Below are positions 35,267-43,446 of a stretch of DNA of 64,000 bases, one piece after another. The stretch is from contig NZ_JACIHE010000025.1 in NCBI RefSeq assembly GCF_014198245.1, positions 1-64,000 of the forward strand, read 5' to 3'. The translations under genes were made by a program, and so were the position numbers. This DNA comes from Bradyrhizobium sp. cir1 (GTDB taxonomy: Bacteria > Pseudomonadota > Alphaproteobacteria > Rhizobiales > Xanthobacteraceae). The notes under the pieces are model-generated. The model did not search any database. It was not told the DNA's origin and saw nothing but the letters and a program-made list of their open reading frames with translations. The stretch's first letter is position 1; the number at the start of each line of letters is the position of its first letter.

Positions 35267-35527
35267 ATGTTGAGTACTGATCGAGCGGAAGAGGCGGCAG
35301 GCAGCATGGGCACGGCCCTGGTGCCGCTGATCCCGACCGTGCAATGGCTCCACAAGGTGCCGCTGCCCCGCCCCGATTCGAGCTTCGTCACCCAGCTGAT
35401 CGCCAATGCCGAGCACCTGCCCCAGGCCAGCCGGCTCCGCCGCGCCTCGTCCGAGGATGCGCGGATGGCCTATGGCAGCAAGCGCCCGCTCGGAAGCGTC
35501 ACCGCGCGCACGCGGCAGGTGGCTTGA
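35267..35527 (+). CDS. Small hypothetical protein
   Basis: An 86-residue basic protein starting MLSTDRAEEAAGSMGTALVP. It has no signal peptide or membrane helix. The middle (PRPDSSFVTQLIANAEHLPQ) looks like a compact helical region and the tail is rich in Arg, Ser and Ala. I do not recognise a family. The frame extends upstream to 35198 with no better start. It is divergent from the degenerate GGDEF-EAL gene and followed by a palindromic repeat. A real gene is likely because codon use matches neighbours and the conserved-looking core is not low complexity, but this is not proven. Confidence 0.6.
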   Translation: MLSTDRAEEAAGSMGTALVPLIPTVQWLHKVPLPRPDSSFVTQLIANAEHLPQASRLRRASSEDARMAYGSKRPLGSVTARTRQVA

Positions 35528-35548
35528 TAAGCAGGAGATCGCGCTTCA

Positions 35549-35690
35549 CCTCGCCCCGCTTGCGGGGAGAGGTCGATCGCGAAGCGATCGGGTGAGGGGG
35601 ACTCTCCGCGAGTCCAACTCTCACCATCCCCGTGGAGACTCCCCCTCACCCCAACCCTCTCCCCGCAAGCGGGGCGAGGGAGCGCACCGA
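35549..35690. repeat. Palindromic intergenic repeat, family B
   Basis: CTCGCCCCGCTTGCGGGGAG at the left end and CTCTCCCCGCAAGCGGGGCG at the right end, with inner GGTGAGGGGGACTCTCCGCG and its near complement. Between convergent genes. Confidence 0.88.
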
Positions 35691-35714
35691 CACCACGGCG
35701 ACAGGCTCAAGTGA

Positions 35715-36443
35715 TCAGCGCGGCGTATCGGGCGAGGACGGCGTGCCGTTACCCGGCTGCAGATGCGGTGAGGGGATTTCCGGCGAGGGCGGGATCACCG
35801 GCTTCGGCGCGGGATGATCCATCAGCACGGATTCGGCGACCGATTGCGCGGAGGGCGCGGGTGGCACCACCGGCGCTGGCTGCGGCGCCGTCACCGGCTC
35901 GAACTTGGGTTCGGACGCGACATCCTCCACCGGCGGCTCGGCCTGGCGCTTGGCCTTGCGCGGCGCCGGCACTGTCGTCTCGGCGACATAGGTGACGCGG
36001 CGGCGCGTGCGCTGGGCGATGCCGCCGAGGAAATCGGCCATCGCCAGCAGCACCAGCAGGAAAAAGGTGGAGTTGCCGAATTTGGGCCACATCACGAATT
36101 CGGCGGCGGCCGCGCCGAATATGATCAGCGACAGCAGATGATCCATCAGGAATTTCGAGCCGGGCCGCGCGCCTTTGACCACCTCGAGCAGCAGCAGCAC
36201 CACGCCGAGCGCGAGCAGGAGATCGGCGAGCGTGACCGGCCAGGTCTCGCCCGTGATCATCGGCACCTTGAACAGCACGTCCGAGAAGGACACGCTGGGC
36301 ATCAGGAAGGCGATGATGTTGTAGACCGCGAGCGGAATCAGAAGCAGCGGGAAACCGACCATCGGCAAGATGCCTTCTCGATCAAGATATCCGGACAGGA
36401 CAATGCGGCGGCGAAGCATTGGCTCCGCCGCCGTCACTGCCAT
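35715..36443 (-). CDS. Membrane protein with proline-rich tail
   Basis: A 242-residue protein of unknown function. The first half has about four hydrophobic helices (near residues 25-50, 68-85, 100-115 and 120-135). The second half is a charged and proline-rich cytoplasmic or periplasmic tail (PAPRKAKRQAEPP, PQPAPVVPPAPSAQ) with no recognised domain. It lies beside rpmF on the same strand, 62 bases downstream. The composition suggests an anchor or scaffold, but this is inference. Confidence 0.75.
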   Translation of the reverse strand: MAVTAAEPMLRRRIVLSGYLDREGILPMVGFPLLLIPLAVYNIIAFLMPSVSFSDVLFKVPMITGETWPVTLADLLLALGVVLLLLEVVKGARPGSKFLMDHLLSLIIFGAAAAEFVMWPKFGNSTFFLLVLLAMADFLGGIAQRTRRRVTYVAETTVPAPRKAKRQAEPPVEDVASEPKFEPVTAPQPAPVVPPAPSAQSVAESVLMDHPAPKPVIPPSPEIPSPHLQPGNGTPSSPDTPR

Positions 36444-36505
36444 ATCTCACGGGTTGGCCGACATCAGACAGGTCCAATCATCCTGCCCGGAGAAAGGTCC
36501 TGACT

Positions 36506-36688
36506 TTAGGACTCTTTCTTCTTCAGGACCTGACGGCCCTTGTACATGCCGGTCTTGAGGTCGAGATGGTGCGGACGACGGAGCTCGCCGGAGTCCTTGT
36601 CTTCCACATAGGTCGGCTTCTTGATGGCGTCTGCCGAGCGGCGCATGCCACGGCGCGACGGCGAGGTTTTTCTTCTCGGAACGGCCAT
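36506..36688 (-). CDS. rpmF: 50S ribosomal protein L32
   Basis: A 60-residue L32 protein, full length: MAVPRRKTSPSRRGMRRSAD is the usual alphaproteobacterial start, followed by a basic body. The cysteine zinc-ribbon pairs of some L32 proteins are absent, as is normal in Rhizobiales. AGAGG precedes the ATG. In many bacteria rpmF lies with plsX and fab genes; here it lies downstream of mtgA instead. Confidence 0.97.
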   Translation of the reverse strand: MAVPRRKTSPSRRGMRRSADAIKKPTYVEDKDSGELRRPHHLDLKTGMYKGRQVLKKKES

Positions 36689-36856
36689 TTCAATATCCTC
36701 TAGGGATTGGTGTTGTCAGGGCATCGTCCGCGAGGGACGGCTCAGCACCCGCAATAGGAGGCGAGCTGAATGCCGATGAAGGCCGGGCTTATAGAGGAAG
36801 GCTGGCCGTAAAGCTAGGCTTTTGGCCCGGAAAATGCGCCCAAAAAGGGCCCGGAA

Positions 36857-37531
36857 TCAGCGATTTTCCCGCCAGCAGGTGGCAAGTGAGCTCGCCTGCC
36901 CCCGCGCCATATAGGTGGCCGCCAGCCGCCGGACGCCCGGCCCAGGGGTCCGGGCGCTGCGTTTGACCGGATTCGGCAGGATCGAGGCCAGAAGCGCGGC
37001 CTCTCGCGGCGACAGGTTTTCGGCCGATTTGCCGAAAGCATAGGCGCTGGCCGTCTCCACCCCAAACTGGCCCTGGGGGCCGAGCTCGGCGATGTTGAGG
37101 TAAATTTCCAGGATCCGCGGCTTGGGCAGGACAAAGTCGATCCACAGCGCCAGCGGGAATTCGAGCGCCTTGCGGATGAAATCGCGTCCCTGCCAGAGGA
37201 ACAGGTTTTTCGCCACCTGCTGAGTGATGGTGGAGGCGCCCCGGAACGGCGTGCCGTCCTCCTTCGCATCGTCGATCGCCTCGCGGAGCGCGCCCCAATC
37301 GATGCCGTGATGCTTGCAGAAATGAGCGTCCTCGGCCGCCACCACCGCGCGCGGCAGATAGGGCGACATCTCCGCCAGATCGATCCACTCCCGCTGCATC
37401 GGCGCGCCCCGCAAGCTGCGCCAGGCCATCAGCGTCGAAACGGGGTGGCCGGTGCGGTAGAACGGCGCGATCACATAGGGCGCGAGAACTGCAACCGCGA
37501 GCACCAGCAGCAGGATTTTGACGATGCGCAA
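36857..37531 (-). CDS. mtgA: Monofunctional peptidoglycan transglycosylase
   Basis: Polymerises lipid II into glycan strands at the outer face of the inner membrane (GT51 family). It has 224 residues when started at the TTG at 37531, which follows GGAAAGG by five bases; the open frame goes further back to 37831 through sequence that does not look coding. One membrane anchor lies near residues 4-23. GT51 motifs are VVAAEDAHFCKHHGID (catalytic Glu), GASTITQQVAKNLFLW and RKALEFPLALWID, and ILEIYLNIAELG. It is divergent from the prenyl synthase gene, whose product feeds the same lipid II pathway. Confidence 0.92.
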   Translation of the reverse strand: MRIVKILLLVLAVAVLAPYVIAPFYRTGHPVSTLMAWRSLRGAPMQREWIDLAEMSPYLPRAVVAAEDAHFCKHHGIDWGALREAIDDAKEDGTPFRGASTITQQVAKNLFLWQGRDFIRKALEFPLALWIDFVLPKPRILEIYLNIAELGPQGQFGVETASAYAFGKSAENLSPREAALLASILPNPVKRSARTPGPGVRRLAATYMARGQASSLATCWRENR

Positions 37532-37692
37532 ATCGACCTTTCCGGCGCAAACTGAACCGCGGCCACGGGCTGGGCCATTAAGTCTGTGATAATTCGGGCC
37601 TTTTCCAGCACTTTTTAGGCCTTCCAAACGATTGACTGGGGCGGGCGCATAAAGGATTGTCCCGCCGAATTTTAGTTCTGGAGCCTTTCTTG

Positions 37693-38616
37693 ATGACCGG
37701 CACGTCCCCGTCCGATTTCGCCAAACGTCTGGACAAGACCGCTGATGACACCGAAGCCCTGCTCGGGCGCCTGCTGTCGGACGACATCCTGCACGATGAG
37801 ATCGCCCGGCCCAAGCGACTGATGGACGCAATGCGCTATTCGAGTCTGAACGGCGGCAAGCGCCTGCGGCCGTTCCTGGTAGTCGAGAGCGCCGCCGTGT
37901 TCGGCGTTCCCCGCGAAGCGGCCCTGCTCGTGGGCGCTGCGCTCGAATGCATCCACTGCTACTCGCTGATCCATGACGATCTGCCGGCGATGGACAATTC
38001 GGACCTGCGCCGCGGCCGCCCCACCCTGCACAAGCAGACCGACGACGCCACCGCGATCCTCGCCGGCGACGGCCTGCTCACGCTCGCCTTCGACATCGTC
38101 ACCCGCGACGAGATCCATCGCGACGCCAATGTGCGGCTGCTGCTGACGCGTGCGCTGGCGCGCTGCGCCGGCATCGGCGGCATGGTCGGCGGTCAGATCC
38201 TCGATCTCGCCGGCGAAGGCCGCTTCGGCGGCAACGAACTGATCGATGTCGCCCGCATTCAGCAGATGAAGACCGGCGCGCTGCTCCGCTACGGCTGCAT
38301 CGCCGGCGCGATCCTCGGCCAGGCCTCGCAGAAAGAATATCAGGCGCTCGACGATTACGGCCGCGCGCTCGGCGAAGCCTTCCAGATCGCCGACGACCTG
38401 CTCGACGTCGAAGGCGATGCGGCAGCCCTCGGCAAGCCGGCCGGCGCCGATGCCGCGCTCGGCAAGACCACCTTCGTGACCCAGCTCGGCATCGAAGGCG
38501 CCAAGCAGCGCGTACGCGACCTGCTCGCGCGCGCCGACAGCGCGGTCTCCATCTTCGGCGACCGCGCCGCCGTGCTGCAAGCCGCCGCACGCTTCGTCGC
38601 CGAGCGGAAGAACTGA
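37693..38616 (+). CDS. ispA: Polyprenyl synthetase (farnesyl/geranylgeranyl diphosphate synthase type)
   Basis: A 307-residue isoprenoid chain-elongating enzyme in the cytoplasm. The first Asp-rich motif is DDLPAMDNSDLRRG and the second is DDLLDVEGD. The start at ATG 37693 (MTGTSPSDFAK) fits the family better than the longer frame from 37657. The two extra residues between the Asp pairs of motif 1 are the bacterial type II farnesyl synthase pattern, so C15 product is most likely; geranylgeranyl is possible. The DUF1345 gene follows 10 bases later and may be co-transcribed. Confidence 0.9.
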   Translation: MTGTSPSDFAKRLDKTADDTEALLGRLLSDDILHDEIARPKRLMDAMRYSSLNGGKRLRPFLVVESAAVFGVPREAALLVGAALECIHCYSLIHDDLPAMDNSDLRRGRPTLHKQTDDATAILAGDGLLTLAFDIVTRDEIHRDANVRLLLTRALARCAGIGGMVGGQILDLAGEGRFGGNELIDVARIQQMKTGALLRYGCIAGAILGQASQKEYQALDDYGRALGEAFQIADDLLDVEGDAAALGKPAGADAALGKTTFVTQLGIEGAKQRVRDLLARADSAVSIFGDRAAVLQAAARFVAERKN

Positions 38617-38625
38617 CGTAGACCG

Positions 38626-39318
38626 ATGGCGGTCGGAGGCAAAGACGATCCCGTCCTCGTCCGCTTCCGCAGAATGTCGCGGCCGGTGCGGCTGATCTAT
38701 GCGCGGCCGCGGACCTTCATCGCGCTCGCCGCCGGCATCCTGGTCAGCCTGCTGCTGCCGGGCTCATTCAGGCTGGTGACACGGCTCCTGTTCGGCTGGG
38801 ATGCGCTGATCGCGGTCTATCTCGTGCTGGTCTATGCGATGATGCTGTGCAACGACCACCAGCACATCCGCCGCGCCGCGGCGATGCAGGACGACGGCCG
38901 CTTCGTGATCCTGCTGGTGACGGCCACGGGCGCCTTCGCCAGCATTGCGGCGATCGTCTCCGAGCTCGGCACGCCGCATCGCGGGGTGCTTGAGCTGACC
39001 ATCGCGATCACCACGATCGCATTGTCATGGGCCGCCGTGCACACGACCTTCGCGCTGCACTACGCCCATGATTATTACAGGAACGCGAAGCCGGGCGGCT
39101 TGCAGTTTCCGAGCGGCGACAAGGAAGACCACGCCGACTATTGGGACTTCGTCTATTTCTCGTTCGTGATCGGCATGACCGCGCAGGTCTCCGATGTCGG
39201 CATCACCGACAAGACCATCCGCCGCACCGCCACCGCCCACGGCATCGTGTCCTTCATCTACAACACGGCCTTGCTGGCGCTGACGGTGAACATCGCGGCG
39301 AGCGCGATTTCAAGCTGA
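38626..39318 (+). CDS. DUF1345 family membrane protein
   Basis: A 230-residue inner-membrane protein with about five hydrophobic segments. The DUF1345 mark YYRNAKPGGLQFPSGDK with the following DYWDFVYFSFVIGMTAQVSD is clear. The function of the family is unknown. It starts 10 bases after ispA, so it is probably translationally linked; whether it acts in isoprenoid or envelope biology is not known. Confidence 0.88.
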   Translation: MAVGGKDDPVLVRFRRMSRPVRLIYARPRTFIALAAGILVSLLLPGSFRLVTRLLFGWDALIAVYLVLVYAMMLCNDHQHIRRAAAMQDDGRFVILLVTATGAFASIAAIVSELGTPHRGVLELTIAITTIALSWAAVHTTFALHYAHDYYRNAKPGGLQFPSGDKEDHADYWDFVYFSFVIGMTAQVSDVGITDKTIRRTATAHGIVSFIYNTALLALTVNIAASAISS

Positions 39319-39321
39319 TTG

Positions 39322-39365
39322 TTGTCCCGGCCCCCGTGCGCAATTGCGCACTAGGCCGGGACGAC
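39322..39365. repeat. Short palindrome at convergent gene ends
   Basis: TTGTCCCGGCC...GTGCGCAATTGCGCAC...GGCCGGGACGAC: outer CCCGGCC/GGCCGGG arms and a central perfect palindrome. It may end transcription of both the DUF1345 and caspase-like genes, though no T-tract is present. Confidence 0.6.
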
Positions 39366-39374
39366 CCGATTAGC

Positions 39375-41192
39375 TCAGTTGCACACCTCGGCATTGGCGT
39401 CGTTGCCGGGGCCACCGCCGCCGCGATATTCGAGATGGCAACCGCGGTTGACCGGACGGCAGCCGCCGCTGTTGCAGAAGACCTGCCCGCCACCCGAGCG
39501 ACGACCGACGCCAGGCGCGGCAGCGATGCCGGCTGCTGCACCATAGCCGCCTGCCGCTTCGGCCGCCGCACCGCCGGCCTGACGACGCTGCCGGGCGGGA
39601 CGTTCATCACTGTCGTCGCGCTTCGCCGTTGCAGGCTTGGCCGGCTTTGCGGCGCGCTGCTTCTCGCACTCATTGTCGTCGTTGACCGCATAGCCCTCAC
39701 GGCAGACGATCTTCGTGCACTTGTCGCCGTCGGCCTTGAAGCCGTGCTCACAGACCAGCGGACAGACCCGCGACGGCTTCGCCTTGACGGCGTCGAGCGC
39801 GTCGGTGCTCGCGACCTTCACGTCGAGCTTGGTGCCGGCATAGCGGTTGAACTGCGACAGTGAGCGCTGCGAGGATGTATTCCAGTTCCCGTCGGCCTGT
39901 CCGGAGAAGCAGCCGACCCGGCCAAGCTCGGTCTGCACCGAGCGGCTCAGATCGGCCGGATTGGTCGCCGGCGTCAGCGCGGCGACGTTGGTACCGGCCG
40001 GGCTCGCGGTGCTGGCCGGCGCGGTGCTGGGTGCCGCCGCGGCGAGGTTGACGCGCTGCTGCTCGGCGGCGGCCGCCTGCTGTTGGGCCTGCTCCTTCGC
40101 CTTCTGCGCGGCGAGCTGTGCCTGCTCGGCGGCCTTCGCCTCGGCCGCGGCCTTGACCTGCGCATCCTTCTGCGCACCGAGAGCGGCAAGACGATCGCGC
40201 TCGGCCTCGGCCTGCTTCGACTTCTCGATCGCCGCCGCATGGGCCTGCTCGGCCTGGATCTTGTCGATCTGGAGCTTGGCGAGGTTGGCATAGAAGCCGT
40301 CGGGGTGCTGGGCGAGGAAGGCTTCCCACGCCGGCTTGTTGCCGACCTGAAGCGCGAGCTCGTAGTCGCGGCGCATGTCGGCCTGCGGGTTCGCCACAGG
40401 CGCCGCAGCCACCGCCTTGACCGGCACCAGCGGGACATCATCGCCGCCGAGCGAGCCATAGACGAACGGCTCCTGCTTGTTGCCGGTCGACTTGAGCACG
40501 TCGTCGCGCACGAAGCCGAACGCGCGGCGGACATCGAGGCCCGGCGTCGTCAGATGCTTCGACAGCGCAACCGTAAACGGGCTGTTGGCGCCGTCGCCGT
40601 CCTGCGCCGTGAAGCCGGCCTTGGCCGAATAGGCGATCAGCGTGTTGGGGCTGGTCGGCTCGACCTGGGCGAGGCCGCGGCCGATGCCGCGCGAGGCAAT
40701 CGTGCGCTTCATGGTCTTGCCGAACGGATTGTCCCGACAGGCATCCAGAATCACCAGGCGGAGCTGCTTGGCCGGTTCGACCGCGACCAGGATGCGGTCG
40801 AGCGAGAGCGCCTCGTCATAGACGTCGGTGTCGCGCTCGAGCCTCGCGTCGACGGGGATCAGATAGTTGGAGCCTTCAACCTCGATGCCGTGACCGGCAT
40901 AGTAGACCACGGCGATGTCGGCAGTGCGGGTCGCGTCGGCAAAGTCGCGCAGCACGCGTCGCGTATCCTGGGCCGACAGATCGTGCCGGGAATCGACAAC
41001 GTCGAAACCGGCCTCCTTCAGCGTCTTCGCCATCACCGCCCCGTCATTGACGGGGTTAGCCAGCGACGGCGCGTGCTGATAGGCCGAGTTGGCGAGCACC
41101 AGCGCGACCCGCTTGCCGGCAAAAGCCGGATCGGCGCCGAACAGCAGCGCGGCAGCAAGGAGAAGCGGGCAAAGTCTGAGCAGATTGCGCAT
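39375..41192 (-). CDS. Caspase-like (C14) protein with coiled coil and Cys-rich tail
   Basis: A 605-residue secreted or periplasmic protein. A signal peptide ends at AFA-GKR. A caspase p20 domain follows (about 26-250) with His101 in YYAGHGIEV and Cys152 in ILDACRDNPFG. Next is a Glu/Ala/Gln-rich coiled coil (about 310-390), a peptidoglycan-binding-like module (about 420-480: TELGRVGCFSGQADGNWN) and a Cys-rich tail (VCPLVCEHGFKADGDKC), ending in a Gly-rich Cys-containing stretch. The proteins of this group are metacaspase-like and of unknown substrate; the C-terminal modules suggest envelope anchoring. The start at 41192 was chosen for its signal peptide. Confidence 0.88.
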   Translation of the reverse strand: MRNLLRLCPLLLAAALLFGADPAFAGKRVALVLANSAYQHAPSLANPVNDGAVMAKTLKEAGFDVVDSRHDLSAQDTRRVLRDFADATRTADIAVVYYAGHGIEVEGSNYLIPVDARLERDTDVYDEALSLDRILVAVEPAKQLRLVILDACRDNPFGKTMKRTIASRGIGRGLAQVEPTSPNTLIAYSAKAGFTAQDGDGANSPFTVALSKHLTTPGLDVRRAFGFVRDDVLKSTGNKQEPFVYGSLGGDDVPLVPVKAVAAAPVANPQADMRRDYELALQVGNKPAWEAFLAQHPDGFYANLAKLQIDKIQAEQAHAAAIEKSKQAEAERDRLAALGAQKDAQVKAAAEAKAAEQAQLAAQKAKEQAQQQAAAAEQQRVNLAAAAPSTAPASTASPAGTNVAALTPATNPADLSRSVQTELGRVGCFSGQADGNWNTSSQRSLSQFNRYAGTKLDVKVASTDALDAVKAKPSRVCPLVCEHGFKADGDKCTKIVCREGYAVNDDNECEKQRAAKPAKPATAKRDDSDERPARQRRQAGGAAAEAAGGYGAAAGIAAAPGVGRRSGGGQVFCNSGGCRPVNRGCHLEYRGGGGPGNDANAEVCN

Positions 41193-41375
41193 GACACGAC
41201 TTCCGAAGTTCAGGGCCGTCTGGGCCTTTGGGACCGCTTTAGCAGGATCGAGCACCGGCGCTTGTGATGGAGGTCACGAAGGCGGCGTCCGACGACAGAC
41301 CGAAAGACCCTCTATGTTTGTCGCGCCAGCGCGGTTGGGGTTCGGCGACACCAGCGGACGCGGGCCGGGTTCCCG

Positions 41376-41804
41376 CTAGGGATCGCCGACATGCCCCCGA
41401 TATTGCGGCAGATTGTCCGTAATCTCGTGCCAGGGCGCCTTCGAACCCACGAAAATATGGGCGCTCGGCCGGATCGAGGGGGCATCGACCAGGGTTCCCA
41501 GGGCGACATGGACCCATTTCCCCTCACGCACCCGGGAATAAAGCAGCGAACCGCAGCGGGCGCAGTGGGCGTCATGGGTGGTGTCGTCCCCGTAGATCAT
41601 GCGCTGGTCATCTCCCTGGACGATGCAGAGCTTGTCCTGCGCGATGCCGGCGAACGGCTTGAAGGCGGAGCCGGTGGTGCGGCGGCAGTTCGAACAGTGG
41701 CAGTTCATCGAATAGACGAAGGCATCGGCCACCTCGAAGCGCACGGTGCGGCAACAGCATTCGCCGGTCAGGATACGAGCATTGGAATTTTCTGATCCGG
41801 TCAT
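41376..41804 (-). CDS. GFA family protein (glutathione-dependent formaldehyde-activating fold)
   Basis: A 142-residue small zinc protein of the Gfa/CENP-V fold. Zinc-binding cysteines are GECCCRTVRF, CHCSNCRRTTG and HCARCGSLL. The start is ATG 41804 (MTGSENSN), preceded by GAGGG; an open frame continues upstream but adds no conserved sequence. Despite the family name, most members are not shown to act on formaldehyde. The context (caspase-like protein and NTF2-like protein) does not reveal a role. Confidence 0.85.
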   Translation of the reverse strand: MTGSENSNARILTGECCCRTVRFEVADAFVYSMNCHCSNCRRTTGSAFKPFAGIAQDKLCIVQGDDQRMIYGDDTTHDAHCARCGSLLYSRVREGKWVHVALGTLVDAPSIRPSAHIFVGSKAPWHEITDNLPQYRGHVGDP

Positions 41805-41898
41805 GGCGACGCCCTCGCGCAAATGGCTAACACACCCATAGCGCATTTTGATGTGTACGACTAAGTTCCGCCCAAGCCATCATGCGAAGGGATGACCC

Positions 41899-42273
41899 AT
41901 GAGCCAGAACCGTTCGAGCGTCGAAGCCGTCGTGCAATCCTATTTCGACGGACTCTATGAGGGCGACGCCGACAAGCTCGGCGCCATCTTCCACCCCTCG
42001 GCCGATTTGCGCTGGGTCGAGAAGGGCGAATTGCAGGTGCTGACCGTGCCGGACTGGCTCGACCGCGTGCGCAAGCGTGCCTCCGCCAAGGCCGAAGGCA
42101 AGCCGCGCGAGGATTTCATCGTCACCATCGACCGCTCCGACGACAAGACCGCCTTCATTAAGGTCCGCTGCCAGCTGCCGCCGCGCTATTTCACCGACTA
42201 TCTGGTGGCGATGAAGCTCGCCGACGGTTGGCAGATCGTGTCGAAATCGTACAGGTATGACCTGAGGGAGTGA
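41899..42273 (+). CDS. NTF2-like (SnoaL/lumazine-binding type) protein
   Basis: A 124-residue protein of the nuclear transport factor 2 superfamily: VEAVVQSYFDGLYEGDADKL, IFHPSADLRWVEKG and FTDYLVAMKLADGWQIVSK are the usual repeat of helices and strands. It could be an enzyme, isomerase or binding protein. No catalytic Asp/His pair could be assigned. The ATG follows a weak AAGGGAT site. Divergent from the GFA gene. Confidence 0.82.
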   Translation: MSQNRSSVEAVVQSYFDGLYEGDADKLGAIFHPSADLRWVEKGELQVLTVPDWLDRVRKRASAKAEGKPREDFIVTIDRSDDKTAFIKVRCQLPPRYFTDYLVAMKLADGWQIVSKSYRYDLRE

Positions 42274-42327
42274 GGGGGGCTCGACCTTCCGCTGCCCGAA
42301 ATCGGGCGCACTCGCTTCCCATTCTCC

Positions 42328-42480
42328 GTCATTGCGAGCGCAACTCTCGCCGCGTCATTGCGAGGAGCCCTTGCGACGAAGCAATCCAGAATCCCTCTGA
42401 GGAGACAGACTGGATTGCTTCGTCGCTTCCGCCTTCGCTCTGCGAGCTACGGCGGACAAGTCGTTCCTCGCAAAGACGAC
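42328..42480. repeat. Palindromic intergenic repeat, family E (degenerate copy)
   Basis: GTCATTGCGAG...GACGAAGCAATCCAGA faces TCTGG-like TGGATTGCTTCGTC...CTCGCAAAGACGAC. It is related to the perfect copy at 45061. It is upstream of the beta-lactamase gene. Confidence 0.85.
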
Positions 42481-42532
42481 GCGGATGCAGCATCCGCTAC
42501 ATTTCTCACCTCCACTCACCTGAAAGTCCCCC

Positions 42533-43390
42533 ATGCTTCTCGACCGCCGTTCCCTGCTCGCCTCGCTCTGCTGGATGGCCGCTTCCCCCGCGCTTGCCGC
42601 GGAGGCGCCGCCTGAACTCGAAACCTATGAACGCGACAGCGGCGGGCGGATCGGGCTCTATGCGGAAAATCTGGCGACCGGCAAAAAGCTCGCCTGGCGG
42701 GCCGACGAGCGGTTCGTCATGTGCTCGACATTCAAGGCTTCGCTGGCGGCCTGCGTACTGGCGCGGGTCGATCGCGGCGAGGAGCAGCTTGCGGCCATGA
42801 TCGCTTACGGCCAGGCCGACCTGCTCGACTACGCGCCGGTGGCCAAGCAAAATCTCACGGCCGGCAAGATGTCGGTCGGCGAGATGTGCAAGGCAATTGT
42901 CGAGCTCAGCGACAACACTTGCGCCAATCTGCTGCTGGCACGGATCGGCGGCCCCGCCGCGCTTACCGCATTCTGGCGATCGCTCGGTGACACCACCTCG
43001 CGGCTCGACCACAACGAGCCCGAGCTCAACCGCTCACCGCCCGGCAATCCCCAGGACACCACGACGCCGGCGGCGATGGCGAATAATCTGCGTCGGCTGG
43101 TGCTGGGCGAAGCCTTGTCGGCGCAATCGCGCGTTCAGCTCACCGACTGGATGGTGAACTGCAAGACCGGCGCAAACCGGCTGCGTGGCGGCCTGCCGGC
43201 GGACTGGACCATCGGCGACAAGACCGGCAACAACGGCAAGGACGCAGTAGGCGATATCGCGGTCGTCTGGCCGAAGCCTGACGCGCCGATCCTGATCGCG
43301 GCCTATACCCAGGGCGGCACGCCGAATTCCGCGCAGATCACGGCCGTATTTGCCCGCATCGGACGCATGGCGGCAGAGCGGCTGGCGTAA
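42533..43390 (+). CDS. bla: Class A beta-lactamase
   Basis: A 285-residue periplasmic serine beta-lactamase that hydrolyses beta-lactam antibiotics. The signal peptide has an RR (DRRSLLASLCWMAASPALA) and may use Tat. All class A motifs are intact: STFK (catalytic Ser65, Lys68), SDN (126-128), the omega-loop NEPELN with general-base Glu162, and KTG (230-232). The length is normal. Upstream 42274-42532 holds a palindromic repeat; no ampR-type regulator adjoins. Chromosomal class A enzymes are common in Rhizobiales. The spectrum cannot be told from sequence. Confidence 0.95.
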   Translation: MLLDRRSLLASLCWMAASPALAAEAPPELETYERDSGGRIGLYAENLATGKKLAWRADERFVMCSTFKASLAACVLARVDRGEEQLAAMIAYGQADLLDYAPVAKQNLTAGKMSVGEMCKAIVELSDNTCANLLLARIGGPAALTAFWRSLGDTTSRLDHNEPELNRSPPGNPQDTTTPAAMANNLRRLVLGEALSAQSRVQLTDWMVNCKTGANRLRGGLPADWTIGDKTGNNGKDAVGDIAVVWPKPDAPILIAAYTQGGTPNSAQITAVFARIGRMAAERLA

Positions 43391-43446
43391 GGCCGCCGCA
43401 TTGACCACGCATTGACCTCCTGGCCGCTTCCGGGTGAAGACAGGCC

